The notes: generated by a model from the sequence alone, not told the origin. Positions 1-9,438 are shown, counted from the stretch's first letter. The stretch: 64,000 nt of DNA from Burkholderiales bacterium LSUCC0115 (GCA_009646425.1 WJBW01000001.1:368146-432145); one strand, 5' to 3'. Translations and numbers: made by a program.

Positions 1-407
1 GATGCCGACAGGTAGAGGTTTTTTGTGAGCTGCATGCTGATGGTGGATCCCCCACGGGCCACCTTGCCTCGATTCAGATTGTCCTTGATGGCCGACTCCA
101 CTGCCCGCCAGTCAACCCCATCATGCTGGGTAAAGGCCGCATCTTCAGCCGCCACCACAGCCCGTTTGGCGGCGGTGCTGATGCGGTTGTACGGTACCCA
201 AATGTGAGTAATGCTACGAGGTGGCGTGAGCTCAGCAAGGCGATCTCGCTCGGCGTCCATGAAGGCCGTGGAGCTTGGGTTCACCCAGTTCAGACTGACA
301 ATTCTGACCGTCATCACCGTCAACACCACCACAATCAGAATCGACATCCATTTCAGGAGTCGACGGCTGATGCCGATCTTGGATTGTTTAGTTGAACGTC
401 TTGCCAT
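1..407 (-). CDS. mtgA: Monofunctional peptidoglycan transglycosylase, 3' end cut by window
   Basis: Reading the minus strand from the ATG at 405-407 gives 135 open residues that run off the left edge. Residues 19-40 form one membrane anchor. The glycosyltransferase-51 signature follows: AAEDAAFTQHDGVDW at about 86-100, with the catalytic glutamate at 88, then RGGSTISMQLTKNLYL at about 118-133. A short N-terminal anchor directly before a GT51 domain is typical of MtgA, which polymerises lipid II into glycan strands at the outer face of the inner membrane. Whether a transpeptidase domain follows cannot be seen, so a bifunctional PBP is not excluded, but the short linker favours MtgA. The stop of the next gene upstream lies 10 bases away. 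Confidence 0.88.
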   Translation of the reverse strand, partial: MARRSTKQSKIGISRRLLKWMSILIVVVLTVMTVRIVSLNWVNPSSTAFMDAERDRLAELTPPRSITHIWVPYNRISTAAKRAVVAAEDAAFTQHDGVDWRAVESAIKDNLNRGKVARGGSTISMQLTKNLYLSA

Positions 408-416
408 TGCGGGATT

Positions 417-1331
417 CTAAATCCCGTAGCCACCCCAGGTCAGACCAGCTGCCAGGGCAAGGCCATGGATCAGGCTGGCTGCGATCGTCAGCACAATGGG
501 AGCTCTGAGTGCAGTTGGCCGATCATGGCTTCGAATCAGCAAGACCGCCGCCAGCAAGGACAGTGGGGCAGAGACGAACCCCCAGGCCGCTCCAATAGAC
601 TGGATCTGCAGGACCATACCAATCCCAAGCCAGAGATAGGCCTCCAAGGCCACAACCAGATAAACCCAGGACGCCAAGCGGGTGCCCATGAGCACCACCA
701 GGGTCCGCTTACCCACCGCACCATCGCTCTGTCGATCGGGGAAGCTGGCCGCCAACAGGATCAAGGAGCCAAGAATGGCAAAGCTTACTGCCGTCACGCT
801 GGGCACCAAGAGAAAAGTCTGGCGTTGCACGTAGTCAGCTCCGATGACCAACAGCCATAACATGGCCATCACCGCCAGCTCTCCCAGCCCCCTCGACATC
901 AGACTGACCGGGCGCAATGAATAGGCCCAGCCCAAGATCAGACCCGCCGCACCGATGAAGAGCAGGCCGGGGCCGGTCAGGGCTATCAACAGGACGCCCC
1001 CACCCGACACCAGCATCAACAGTCCATAGCCCAAGGTTCGAGCGGTATTAGTCGACACCTGACCAGTAGTCAAAAGCCCAGAGCCCCCCGTGAAGGGGGC
1101 TAGCGCCGAGGCATTGGCCTGGTCTGCGCCACTGAGGGCATCTGCATAGTCGTTGAGAACATTGACGGCAGCATGCAGCAGAACCGCCAGCACCCCATAA
1201 GCAGCTGCCAGCCAGAGATTAACGCCACAGCCACAAGACGCTGCCATGGCACTGCCCAATACGACGCCAACCACGGTGATCAAAATAAAACCTGGGCGCA
1301 TCAGCGCCCAGAAAAGAGATGGCTGCAGCAC
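417..1331 (-). CDS. UbiA/MenA-family prenyltransferase
   Basis: This 304-residue, highly hydrophobic protein has eight or nine predicted membrane spans. It carries the two aspartate-rich motifs of the UbiA superfamily: NDYAD at about 60-64 and DRQSDGAVGKRTL at about 199-211. Such enzymes transfer an isoprenoid chain from a diphosphate to an aromatic acceptor in the inner membrane. The motif spacing and GKRTL resemble MenA (1,4-dihydroxy-2-naphthoate prenyltransferase) more than UbiA, but no other menaquinone gene is in the window and the acceptor cannot be read from the sequence. It starts 15 bases after the TolC-like gene stops, so it is probably the last gene of that operon. Confidence 0.75.
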   Translation of the reverse strand: MLQPSLFWALMRPGFILITVVGVVLGSAMAASCGCGVNLWLAAAYGVLAVLLHAAVNVLNDYADALSGADQANASALAPFTGGSGLLTTGQVSTNTARTLGYGLLMLVSGGGVLLIALTGPGLLFIGAAGLILGWAYSLRPVSLMSRGLGELAVMAMLWLLVIGADYVQRQTFLLVPSVTAVSFAILGSLILLAASFPDRQSDGAVGKRTLVVLMGTRLASWVYLVVALEAYLWLGIGMVLQIQSIGAAWGFVSAPLSLLAAVLLIRSHDRPTALRAPIVLTIAASLIHGLALAAGLTWGGYGI

Positions 1332-1346
1332 TAGCCTATTCCGACT

Positions 1347-2741
1347 TTATCTGAGGTACTGGTCAAGCTGCCCCAGCTGGGCTTCCAGTAACTGGCCAGC
1401 CTGGGCCTGACGCCTGGCCAGTTGTCGCGCAATGGCCAGCCGCTCCAAGTAGAGCTGACCTTCGGAATCAAAGACTGCGGACTGTGCGGCCAGCCACTCC
1501 AGCGTGGAACGAGCACCCTGCTCATAAGCCTTTTGAGTATTGACCAGTCGCTGTTTGGCTGTTGCCAAACGCTGGGCCAAGACATCTAGACGAACCTGAC
1601 TGGCCTGTGCCGCCAGGTGCGCTGCCCGAGCGCCCTGCTCCAGCTCAAGGGCTCGCTGGGCTCTCTCGTCCATCAGGCGATCGGCCTCGATGGCCATTTC
1701 CTGTGCTTTGGCGGACCGATAGCCACCGGTGCTCAAGGGTACCGTCACCTGGACACCGACAAACTGATTGGCCGAAGTCTGACTGGCATGGCCATAGTCG
1801 CCATAGCCCTCGGCTCGGTCAAAGCCCACCGAGCCCACTGCACTCACGCGAACACCGTCCTGGCCAGAGGAATACTTCTTGGCCTCTAGCAGACTGATCT
1901 GGCGACGCAGATCCACTGCCCTCAGCAAGGGGTGACTGGTCTTGAAATCAGTGACGAGCTGGTCTAGCGATGTAGAGGACAGACGGCTGATCGCCGCCGC
2001 TTGAAAGGCCGGTCCAGCCAAGGTGTACTGCTTGCCAGCCAAATCGGCCAGGGCCCGATTGGCGACCACCAGCTGGGACTCACGTGCCAAACGCTCAGCC
2101 CGAAGCTGAGCGATGCGCTCCAGAGATTCATCGACATCGACTCGACTGACGTCACCCAGCTTCAGACGCCTCTCCAGCTGTGCATGGGTCTTCTCCAACG
2201 CACCGAGCTGCTGACTGGTGAGCCGAACCATCTCTTGGGCAGCCAGTACATCTAGGTAACGCTCGACCACCGAAATCGCCAGAAACTGGCGACTGACATC
2301 GGCCATCAGATCCGTGACCTGAGACGACAACTGCAACTGGCGCGCATTGGACTCGATGGTCTTATCAAACAAGGGCGCCACGGCCACCAAGGCGGCCCTG
2401 GCGGTCGCCCCAAGATAAATGGAGGTGTTGAACTCGGCCTTTTCATAGGGGCCCGAGCCCATCTGCGACGAATAAAACTGGGCCCCCTGGGTGCTGCTAT
2501 ACAGGCTGGTGACCCCAGCGGCACCGGTGAGAGAGACCTGTGGCCGCGAGAGCGCCTTGGCCTGTTCAAGCCGAGTCAAACCCGCCCTTTGATCAGTCTT
2601 TGCGGCTCGGTAGCCAGGGTCATTGGTCTGCGCAGCCCTCCAAATGGTCATGAGATCCGCCGAATACACGGCTGACGAGGTCGCCACCAGGGTGACCGAC
2701 AACAAACCCATGAGACCCATCTTCAGAGCACTCTTGCGCAT
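1347..2741 (-). CDS. TolC-like outer-membrane efflux channel
   Basis: A 464-residue protein with a signal peptide (positively charged start, hydrophobic core to about residue 27, SAVYSA before the mature end). Two related halves of long alanine/glutamine-rich amphipathic helices follow, the repeat pattern of the TolC/OEP family. Members form a trimeric channel through the outer membrane and periplasm for RND or type I exporters. It lies downstream of the RND pump gene and DUF2892 gene in the same direction, so it most likely serves that pump. Its length is normal for the family. It could in principle also serve type I secretion, which the RTX-like island proteins would need. Confidence 0.85.
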   Translation of the reverse strand: MRKSALKMGLMGLLSVTLVATSSAVYSADLMTIWRAAQTNDPGYRAAKTDQRAGLTRLEQAKALSRPQVSLTGAAGVTSLYSSTQGAQFYSSQMGSGPYEKAEFNTSIYLGATARAALVAVAPLFDKTIESNARQLQLSSQVTDLMADVSRQFLAISVVERYLDVLAAQEMVRLTSQQLGALEKTHAQLERRLKLGDVSRVDVDESLERIAQLRAERLARESQLVVANRALADLAGKQYTLAGPAFQAAAISRLSSTSLDQLVTDFKTSHPLLRAVDLRRQISLLEAKKYSSGQDGVRVSAVGSVGFDRAEGYGDYGHASQTSANQFVGVQVTVPLSTGGYRSAKAQEMAIEADRLMDERAQRALELEQGARAAHLAAQASQVRLDVLAQRLATAKQRLVNTQKAYEQGARSTLEWLAAQSAVFDSEGQLYLERLAIARQLARRQAQAGQLLEAQLGQLDQYLR

Positions 2742-2789
2742 ACCAAACTCCTAGTGTGAGGACTTCAACATCCGGTTCAACTTGATGAC

Positions 2790-2999
2790 TTAGCAGCCGC
2801 CCTGCACGCCCAGCTTGCGCAGAATGGACTCCATCAGGCACCACTTGGTAATACCACTTTGCAGCAGGTTGGCGCCAACAAAGGCTGTGAACCACAGAAA
2901 GTTGGCGTTGACAAAAATGGGGCTGGCTTCGATGCCAAGACCCAGAGACAAGAGGACAAAAGCACCAGCTACAACGTGAACGATTTGCCATGAACGCAT
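2790..2999 (-). CDS. DUF2892 small membrane protein
   Basis: A 69-residue protein with two hydrophobic segments (about 7-24 and 33-50), ending in a TKWCLMESILRKLG-type tail with cysteines. This is the pattern of DUF2892, the small domain also found fused to rhodanese in YgaP and often linked to sulfide or metal stress genes. Its biochemical role is not known. It starts two bases before the stop of the RND pump gene upstream and is followed by the TolC-like gene, so all three are probably co-transcribed. The CDS is complete, with no frameshift. Confidence 0.75.
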   Translation of the reverse strand: MRSWQIVHVVAGAFVLLSLGLGIEASPIFVNANFLWFTAFVGANLLQSGITKWCLMESILRKLGVQGGC

Positions 3000-3001
3000 G
3001 A

Positions 3002-6000
3002 TTAAGCTCCTTTGGGTTTGAACAGCACGAAATACAACAGAGGGATGACCACCAGGGTCAGAAGCGTCGACACCAAGATGCCGAACAGCAGAGAGATGGC
3101 CAACCCATTGAAGATGGGGTCGTCCAGAATGAAGAGCGCCCCAAGCATGGCGGCCAGGGCCGTCAACACAATGGGCTGGGCCCGCGTGGCAGCTGACAAC
3201 ACGACAGCCTGCTTAAAGGGCATACCAGCATCGGTCTGAAGGCGAATAAAGTCCACCAGCAGAATCGAGTTGCGCACGATGATCCCGGCCAAGGCAATCA
3301 TGCCAATCATGGACGTCGCCGTGAACTGTGCCCCCAGCAGTGCATGACCAGGCATGACACCGATGATGGTCAACGGAATCGGCGCCATGATGACCAAGGG
3401 CATCAGGTAGGACCCAAAGTGGGCCACCACCAGCAGATAGATCAACACCAATCCCACTGCATAGGCCGCGCCCATGTCGCGGAAGGTTTCGTAGGTCACC
3501 TGCCACTCCCCGTCCCACTTGATGGCGTAACCCTTGTAAGGGTCTGTAGGCTGGGAAATAAAGTATTCATCAATCGGCTTGCCATCGGCACCCTTGAGGT
3601 CAGCCACCTGAGCACGGCTGCCAAACAATCCGTACAGAGGGCTGTCACTGCCGCCAGAGACATCGGCCGTCACAAAGCTCATGGGCAAGAGGTCCTTGCG
3701 GTAGCGGGTCTGCTCCCTTTGGGCATCGACCACCGAGACAAACTGGCCAATGGCCACGGCCTCGCGGGTAGAGGTACGAACCGTCAGCGACAGCAGGTCC
3801 TTTAGAGACTGCTGGTTAAGTTCGGGCAGACGAATCTGAACTGGAACGGGATACTTGGAGCCATCACGCAAGTGCGAAGCCTCGAAGCCTGACAGGCCAG
3901 CCCGTAGGGTCTGGACGATTGTGGCCTGCGAGACGCCCATGAGGTTGACCTTGCGACGGTCAATCACCAGAAAATGCTTGGGACCTGCAGCCACCAGGCT
4001 GTCATCGATGTCCACCACATGTGCCGTCTGCTGGAGAGCCTCGCGCACTTGGCTGGCCAAGGCCAGCCTACCCTGCTCGGTTGGACCATAGATCTCGGCC
4101 ACGATGGGCGCTAGAACGGGTGGACCAGGTGGCACTTCCACGACTTTGACGTTGGCACCAAATGGCTTGCCAATCGCCACCAAGTCCTCGCGCAGACCGG
4201 CTGCGATCTGATGACTCTGCAGCTTGCGGTCCGACTTTTCCAGCAGGTTGACCTGAATGTCACCCAGGTGTGGCTGCTGACGGAAGTAGTACTGACGAAC
4301 CAGGCCATTGAAGTTGATCGGTGCCGCAGTGCCAGCATAGAGCTGCACATCAGTGACATTGGGGTCTTTCATCAACCGATCAGACAACGCCCGTAAGACA
4401 GCTTGCGTCTTCTCGATGCGAGTGCCCTCTGGCATATCGACCATCACCTGGAACTCGCTCTTGTTGTCAAAGGGCAGCATCTTGAGCACCACCAGCCCCG
4501 TGACCGGCAGCAGCACCGACAAGGCGATGGCCGCGGCCACGCCGAAGCTCAGCATCCAACGGGCAAACCGACCCTTTTGTTCATCTAAAAAAGGTTTGAA
4601 GATGGTCTGCAGCAGGGGCAGCAGCTTGGCCGAGAGACCTTTGACCTGATGATCATCAGGCCCCGACGCCCCATGAGCCTGGCTGTCAAAGCGCATCCAC
4701 TTGGCTGACATCCAGGGCGTCACTACAAAGGCAATGGCCAGCGACAAGAGCATGCCCATGCTGGCATTGATCGGAATGGGGCTCATGTACGGGCCCATGA
4801 GTCCCGAGACAAAGGCCATGGGCAAGAGAGCCGCTATCACCGTGAAGGTCGCCAAAATGGTGGGCCCGCCCACTTCGTCCACCGCACCAGGAATGAGCTC
4901 CAGCAGGGTCTTGTTGGGATGCAGATGTCGGTGACGGTGGATGTTCTCCACCACCACAATCGCATCGTCGACCAAGATGCCAATCGAAAAAATCAAGGCA
5001 AACAGCGAAACACGGTTGATGGTGAAGCCATAGGCCCAAGAGGCGAACATGGTGGCCGCCAGCGTGAGCACCACCGCTGCCCCGACGATCAAGGCCTCAC
5101 GACGGCCCAGGGCCAGGTAGACCAAGGCCACGACCGATGCCGTGGCAAAGAGCAGCTTCTGAATGAGTTGTTTGGCCTTTTGGTCAGCGGTGTGGCCGTA
5201 GTTGCGACTCACACTGACCGAGATGTCTTTGGGCAGTCGATTGGCCTTGAGCGAGTCCATTTGCGCCAACAACTTCTGGGCCACCACCACGGCGTTCTCA
5301 CCAGGCTTTTTGGTCACGGCAATCGTGACGGCAGGCTGTAAGACACCAGCCTGATAGCCAGTCTTTTGGGCAGACCAGACCGACTGGGCCAGTTGCTCGG
5401 GTCCATCGGTCACCTGTGCAAGGTCGCGCAGATAGACCGGCTCGGCCTGACGGATGCCAACCACCAGATTTTCAACATCGGCCCTGTTCTGAATAAAGGG
5501 GCCAGTCTGGACGGCGACCGACTGTTCGCCACTCAAGAGTTCCCCAACGGGACTGCCAGCGTTGGCCGTGCTCAGCACGCCATACACCTCAGACAGCGTA
5601 AAACCACGTGCTGCCATGCGACGTGGGTCCACCTGAACGCGGATGGTGCGGCCCGCAGCCCCAATGGTTCTCACCTCACGGGTGCCAGCCACGCGCTTGA
5701 GGTCCGACTCAATCTGATGAGCCCAGTGCTCCAGGTGTAAGGCCTGGTTTTCGGTTCGGGAGCTGGTCAGGGTAAAGGCCACAATCGGCACGTCATCGAT
5801 GCCCTTGGGCTTGACCACCGGTGGCAGAGTCCCCAGGCCCATGGGCAGCCAGTCTTGGTTTGCATTGACCACGTCATACAGACGAACCAAGGCCTCGGTG
5901 CGCGGCACACCCACTTCGAACTGGACCGTGATGACGGAGAGACCCGCCTGTGACACTGACATGACGTGCTCGACGCCATGAATCTGGGAGAGCACCTGCT

Positions 6001-6256
6001 CGGCCGGCACCGAGACCATCTGCTCGACGTCGTTCACGGTGGCCCCGGGAAATGGGATCAGCACATTGGCCATGGTCACATTGATCTGGGGCTCTTCTTC
6101 CTTTGGCGTCACCAGGACGGCAAACAGCCCCAGCAGCAGCAAGGCCAATGCGATCAACGGCGTGATGCGGTCGGTGAGAAATCGCTTGGCAATTCGACCG
6201 GACAGCCCCAGGAGGGCAGCGGAATCAGACTGGGCGGAAGATTGGCTCGTTTTCAT
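3002..6256 (-). CDS. RND-family efflux pump, inner-membrane subunit
   Basis: A 1084-residue transporter of normal RND length. One membrane helix near residue 20-40 precedes a large periplasmic loop. A TM4 motif DDAIVVVENIHRH follows, then a second half with the same layout ending in a bundle of five helices. It should use the proton gradient to expel substrates through a TolC-type channel. Substrate is not predictable; the overall look is AcrB/HAE-like rather than CzcA. A periplasmic adaptor gene is missing: upstream is trkH and downstream are DUF2892 and a TolC-like gene. The ATG at 6256 was chosen; an in-frame TTG lies 9 bases upstream. Its promoter region contains a repeated TTATATAA word. 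Confidence 0.88.
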   Translation of the reverse strand: MKTSQSSAQSDSAALLGLSGRIAKRFLTDRITPLIALALLLLGLFAVLVTPKEEEPQINVTMANVLIPFPGATVNDVEQMVSVPAEQVLSQIHGVEHVMSVSQAGLSVITVQFEVGVPRTEALVRLYDVVNANQDWLPMGLGTLPPVVKPKGIDDVPIVAFTLTSSRTENQALHLEHWAHQIESDLKRVAGTREVRTIGAAGRTIRVQVDPRRMAARGFTLSEVYGVLSTANAGSPVGELLSGEQSVAVQTGPFIQNRADVENLVVGIRQAEPVYLRDLAQVTDGPEQLAQSVWSAQKTGYQAGVLQPAVTIAVTKKPGENAVVVAQKLLAQMDSLKANRLPKDISVSVSRNYGHTADQKAKQLIQKLLFATASVVALVYLALGRREALIVGAAVVLTLAATMFASWAYGFTINRVSLFALIFSIGILVDDAIVVVENIHRHRHLHPNKTLLELIPGAVDEVGGPTILATFTVIAALLPMAFVSGLMGPYMSPIPINASMGMLLSLAIAFVVTPWMSAKWMRFDSQAHGASGPDDHQVKGLSAKLLPLLQTIFKPFLDEQKGRFARWMLSFGVAAAIALSVLLPVTGLVVLKMLPFDNKSEFQVMVDMPEGTRIEKTQAVLRALSDRLMKDPNVTDVQLYAGTAAPINFNGLVRQYYFRQQPHLGDIQVNLLEKSDRKLQSHQIAAGLREDLVAIGKPFGANVKVVEVPPGPPVLAPIVAEIYGPTEQGRLALASQVREALQQTAHVVDIDDSLVAAGPKHFLVIDRRKVNLMGVSQATIVQTLRAGLSGFEASHLRDGSKYPVPVQIRLPELNQQSLKDLLSLTVRTSTREAVAIGQFVSVVDAQREQTRYRKDLLPMSFVTADVSGGSDSPLYGLFGSRAQVADLKGADGKPIDEYFISQPTDPYKGYAIKWDGEWQVTYETFRDMGAAYAVGLVLIYLLVVAHFGSYLMPLVIMAPIPLTIIGVMPGHALLGAQFTATSMIGMIALAGIIVRNSILLVDFIRLQTDAGMPFKQAVVLSAATRAQPIVLTALAAMLGALFILDDPIFNGLAISLLFGILVSTLLTLVVIPLLYFVLFKPKGA

Positions 6257-6263
6257 ATGAGCC

Positions 6264-6290
6264 AATTATATTATATAAACTTATATAAAG
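6264..6290 (-). promoter_or_regulatory. AT-rich operator-like repeat upstream of RND operon
   Basis: The short gap between trkH and the RND pump contains the self-complementary word TTATATAA twice, at 6271-6278 and 6281-6288, exactly 10 bases apart (one helical turn). AATTATATT precedes them. The flanking DNA is GC-rich, so the patch stands out. Its position just before the pump start suggests a promoter with an overlapping repressor site. ArsR-family sensors linked to DUF2892/YgaP genes use AT-rich operators, so one of these is a reasonable guess, but no such regulator gene is in the window. Confidence 0.4.
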
Positions 6291-6291
6291 T

Positions 6292-7767
6292 CTAGTCTTT
6301 CCAGTACTCGATCGAGAAAATCGCCAGGAAAGACATCATCTCCAAGCGCCCCAGAATCATGGCAATCGAGCAGACATTGGCCTGGAAGTCGCTGAAGCCG
6401 GCGTAATTACCAGCGGGCCCAATTTCGTTGAGACCGGGGCCCATGTTGTTCACACACGCCACGACCGCGCTAAAAGCCGTGTCGAGCGGCAGGTCCGTCA
6501 GCAACAGCACGAACGTAAAAAACAAGACCGTGCCACCGTAGACCAGCATGAATGCCAGGACACTAAAGATCGTCCCGTTTGAGACCACATCACCATTGAC
6601 GGTGAGCGGATTAATCGCCCTGGGGTGAAGCATCCGGTGAATCTCTCGCCGCGTCTGCTTCATCAGAATCACCAGACGGGCCATCTTGATGCCGGCGCCA
6701 GTCGAACCGGCGCTGGTGGCCACACCGGACAGCAACAACATCAGAACGGGCGCGAAGACAGGCCACTGGTTGTAGTCAGTTGTGGAGTAGCCAGTGGTGG
6801 AGCTGATCGATACGGTATTGAAAGTGGCGTAGCGAAGTGCCTCGAGCGGATCCGTGTAGACCCCCCGAAACAGCAACAAGGCCGCAATCCCTGCGCTACA
6901 CAACAACATCAACACAATCGTGCCTCGCCACTCTGGATCGGTAAAAATCAGCAATGGCTCACGCTTGATGAGCGCGACGAAATACAACGCAAAACTGCCG
7001 CTGGCGATCAGCATGAAGACCACCGAGATCCATTCCAGCAAGGGTGAGTTAAAAAAACCAAAACTCGCATCGTGGTTGGACAGGCCACCAAGGCTCATGG
7101 TGGAAAACATATGCAGCCAGGCATCCTGGATGGGCATACCACCGGCCCAGTAGGCCAGCAGACAGACCAACGAGATCAGGCAGTAGACACCCCAGAGGCC
7201 CTTGGCTGTCTCGGCGATACGAGGCGTGAGTTTGGATTCTTTTAGTGGGCCCGTTGACTCAGCCCTGAAGATAGACCCTGCGCCGGCACTGACCAAGGGC
7301 AGGATGGCAACAGCCAGAATCAAGATGCCCATGCCGCCCAGCCACTGCATAAAGCAGCGCCAGAAGTTAATGGAGTAGGGCAATTGGTCCAGCCCCACGA
7401 AAACAGTAGCGCCTGTCGTGGTCAGCCCAGAGACAGCCTCAAAGTAAGCGAACGACCAGCTAATCGGGTGGCCGGTATCGCTAAAGTGGATGTAGAGCGG
7501 CACTCCGGCCAAGGCCGGGATGATGGTCCAACAGAGCACCACCAATAAAATGCCATCACGTGGCTTGAGCTCGGGCATCGCTTGTTTGCCAATGGCCGGC
7601 AGCAGGCAGAGAAGTCCCGAGAGAAGTGTGAGTCCAAATGGCAGCCAGAAGTCGTGCTGCCCGCCATCCTTTCCGATCAGGGCGATGGCCTCCGGCACCA
7701 AGAGGGCGCCCGAGAAGACGAATAGAACCAGACCAAAAGTGGGCAGGATTCGAAGAAAGATATGCAT
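6292..7767 (-). CDS. trkH: Trk/Ktr-type potassium uptake protein
   Basis: A 491-residue polytopic membrane protein with the fourfold pore-loop layout of TrkH. The segments SGLTTTGATVF, TMSLGGLSNHDASF, SSTTGYSTTDY and NNMGPGLNEIGP each carry the selectivity-filter glycine. It imports K+ together with a cytoplasmic NAD-binding TrkA subunit, which is not encoded here. The ATG at 7767 is preferred over an in-frame TTG five codons upstream; neither has a strong ribosome binding site. The gene precedes the RND cluster by only 36 bases and could read through into it, although the AT-rich patch between them suggests separate control. Confidence 0.9.
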   Translation of the reverse strand: MHIFLRILPTFGLVLFVFSGALLVPEAIALIGKDGGQHDFWLPFGLTLLSGLLCLLPAIGKQAMPELKPRDGILLVVLCWTIIPALAGVPLYIHFSDTGHPISWSFAYFEAVSGLTTTGATVFVGLDQLPYSINFWRCFMQWLGGMGILILAVAILPLVSAGAGSIFRAESTGPLKESKLTPRIAETAKGLWGVYCLISLVCLLAYWAGGMPIQDAWLHMFSTMSLGGLSNHDASFGFFNSPLLEWISVVFMLIASGSFALYFVALIKREPLLIFTDPEWRGTIVLMLLCSAGIAALLLFRGVYTDPLEALRYATFNTVSISSTTGYSTTDYNQWPVFAPVLMLLLSGVATSAGSTGAGIKMARLVILMKQTRREIHRMLHPRAINPLTVNGDVVSNGTIFSVLAFMLVYGGTVLFFTFVLLLTDLPLDTAFSAVVACVNNMGPGLNEIGPAGNYAGFSDFQANVCSIAMILGRLEMMSFLAIFSIEYWKD

Positions 7768-7911
7768 GTTGTTGCGTTGCAATATTGCTTCGGAAAACTA
7801 TACGCCTAGTTCTTTTGGGCGTCACCTAACCCACCACCCTCGTTCTTAAGCCGCCCTTCAGATTCAAGTCCTAGAGTGATTGCCATGACAACCACTCCTC
7901 AAAGGACACCC

Positions 7912-8316
7912 ATGAAAAAGCTCGGAGCGCTCGTTCCGATAGCGCTGGTGCTCATCGTGCCGGCAGCCATCTGGGGCAGCTATGCCATGGCTGCAGACGC
8001 CTACCAGATGCAGCAGGCCTACGAGAAGCAGGCCGGTCAGACCGCCAACAGTCAGCGTGGACAGGTCTTCTTCACCAAGACGCATGGCGGGGACTGGTCC
8101 TGTGCCACATGCCACACCGCCAAGCCCACGGTAACTGGCAAACACACCATTACCGGACGCCCGATTGATCCCTTGGCGCCCAGCTTTAACAAAGAGCGAT
8201 TCAGCAGCGAGCGTCAGACCGAGAAATGGTTTCGACGCAACTGCAAAGACGTCCTACAGCGGGAATGCACAGCCATCGAAAAGGCTGACGTCATTGCCTT
8301 TCTCAGAACCTTTTAA
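7912..8316 (+). CDS. shp: SHP-like monoheme cytochrome c (DUF1924)
   Basis: A 134-residue exported protein: membrane-spanning signal at about 8-25, then GGDWSCATCH with the heme-binding CATCH at about 64-68. PLAPSFNKERFS and EKWFRRNCKDVLQRECT follow, the hallmark of DUF1924 and the Rhodobacter sphaeroides heme protein SHP. SHP is an oxygen-binding high-spin cytochrome that receives electrons from a diheme cytochrome c. The conserved asparagine ligand region and the two C-terminal cysteines are present. The start at 7912 has AAGGA seven bases upstream; an in-frame ATG at 7885 is less likely. It heads a plus-strand operon with the diheme cytochrome and cytochrome b561, the known SHP/DHC/cyt b cluster. 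Confidence 0.82.
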   Translation: MKKLGALVPIALVLIVPAAIWGSYAMAADAYQMQQAYEKQAGQTANSQRGQVFFTKTHGGDWSCATCHTAKPTVTGKHTITGRPIDPLAPSFNKERFSSERQTEKWFRRNCKDVLQRECTAIEKADVIAFLRTF

Positions 8317-8330
8317 TGAGGACACACAAG

Positions 8331-8825
8331 ATGAAACCCCTCCTCAAAGCCCACCTCACCTCTCAATTCCTGGCCGCCACCCTGGTGTCTCTCGGGCTCT
8401 CCTCCTCCCTCGCATGGGCAGACGGTGATCTGAAGCGCATGCCAGCAGGTGCTCCCAAGGCCTTTCAGTCTGAGTGCGCCAGCTGCCACACCGCCTACTC
8501 TCCCAAGCTGCTGCCCGCCGCCTCTTGGGGTCGCATCATGGACAAACTCGACAAACACTATGGGCTGAACGCCACTCTATCGGCCGAGGAAACCGCCGAC
8601 ATCAAGCGCTGGCTCATGGACAACGCCGCCACCAAGTCCAAGCGACTCGAGGAGCCTCCGCAAGACCGCATTACCGAGGCAGCCTGGTTCAAGAAGGAAC
8701 ACCGACGCATCTCACAGACCACCTGGGCCAATCCCGCCGTCAAGAGCCCCTCTAACTGTGCAGCCTGTCACACCCAAGCCGACAAAGGACGATTCGATGA
8801 TGACAACCTTCGCATCCCGCGCTAA
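8331..8825 (+). CDS. Diheme cytochrome c (DHC)
   Basis: A 164-residue periplasmic protein with a signal peptide ending near SSLAWA and two heme sites, CASCH in the N-terminal half and CAACH near the C terminus. This matches the small diheme cytochrome that passes electrons to SHP. GAGG lies just before the ATG at 8331. Its last 29 bases overlap the start of the cytochrome b561 gene in another frame, which suggests coupled translation. The expected electron path is quinol to b561 to this protein to SHP. Confidence 0.82.
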   Translation: MKPLLKAHLTSQFLAATLVSLGLSSSLAWADGDLKRMPAGAPKAFQSECASCHTAYSPKLLPAASWGRIMDKLDKHYGLNATLSAEETADIKRWLMDNAATKSKRLEEPPQDRITEAAWFKKEHRRISQTTWANPAVKSPSNCAACHTQADKGRFDDDNLRIPR

Positions 8826-9438
8826 AAAAACCTTAATCTGGGACCTGCCCACTCGCGTGGGCCACTGGCTGCTGGTCACCTGCGTGGCTGGCGCCTGGCT
8901 CACCAGCGAGAGTGAGCGACTGGCTGTCTTGCATGCGGCCTTTGGCCACACGATTGCAATGGTCATCGGCTTTCGGCTGATCTGGGGCTTTGTGGGCACC
9001 CGCTATGCAAGGTGGCAAGACTTCTTTCCCACCACCTCCCGAGTCAAGCACTACCTTTTGTCGATCCTGCGGGCCAAGCCCGAGCACCACACGGGCCACA
9101 ACCCGTTGGGGGCGGTCGGCATTCTGCTCATGATTGGATTGCTCAGTACCACTGTGCTCACCGGTGTCATGAGCCAGCTTGAAGTCGGACCACACTGGCT
9201 CTCGGATATTCACGAGGCCAGCGCAGAAGGCCTTCTGGTGGTCATTGGCATCCATGTGGCGGGCGTTCTGGTCAGTTCTATACTCCACAGAGAAAACCTG
9301 ATCAAAAGCATGATGACCGGCACTAAAAACGAACCTCAGTCACTCGCCATCGAGCGGCCCTATCAATGGCTGGGCTATGTTCTGGTCATGGCGGCAGCTG
9401 GTTGCTTCGTCTATCTCCTGCGCCACCCGATTGCATGA
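8797..9438 (+). CDS. Cytochrome b561 family membrane protein
   Basis: A 213-residue inner-membrane protein with four or five hydrophobic spans. It opens with the family motif WDLPTRVGHWLLV, whose histidine is a heme ligand, and has further histidines in the later helices (HAAFGHT, HEASAEG, GIHVAG). It should take electrons from quinol and hand them to the periplasmic diheme cytochrome upstream. The start at 8797 has AAAGGA before it and lies inside the end of the diheme cytochrome gene. Its stop overlaps the next ATG (ATGA), tying the response regulator to the same transcript. Confidence 0.82.
   Translation: MMTTFASRAKKTLIWDLPTRVGHWLLVTCVAGAWLTSESERLAVLHAAFGHTIAMVIGFRLIWGFVGTRYARWQDFFPTTSRVKHYLLSILRAKPEHHTGHNPLGAVGILLMIGLLSTTVLTGVMSQLEVGPHWLSDIHEASAEGLLVVIGIHVAGVLVSSILHRENLIKSMMTGTKNEPQSLAIERPYQWLGYVLVMAAAGCFVYLLRHPIA

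Noticed and set aside
4919..5341. Long plus-strand frames opposite the RND gene
   Set aside because: They are antisense shadows of a well-supported RND coding region.
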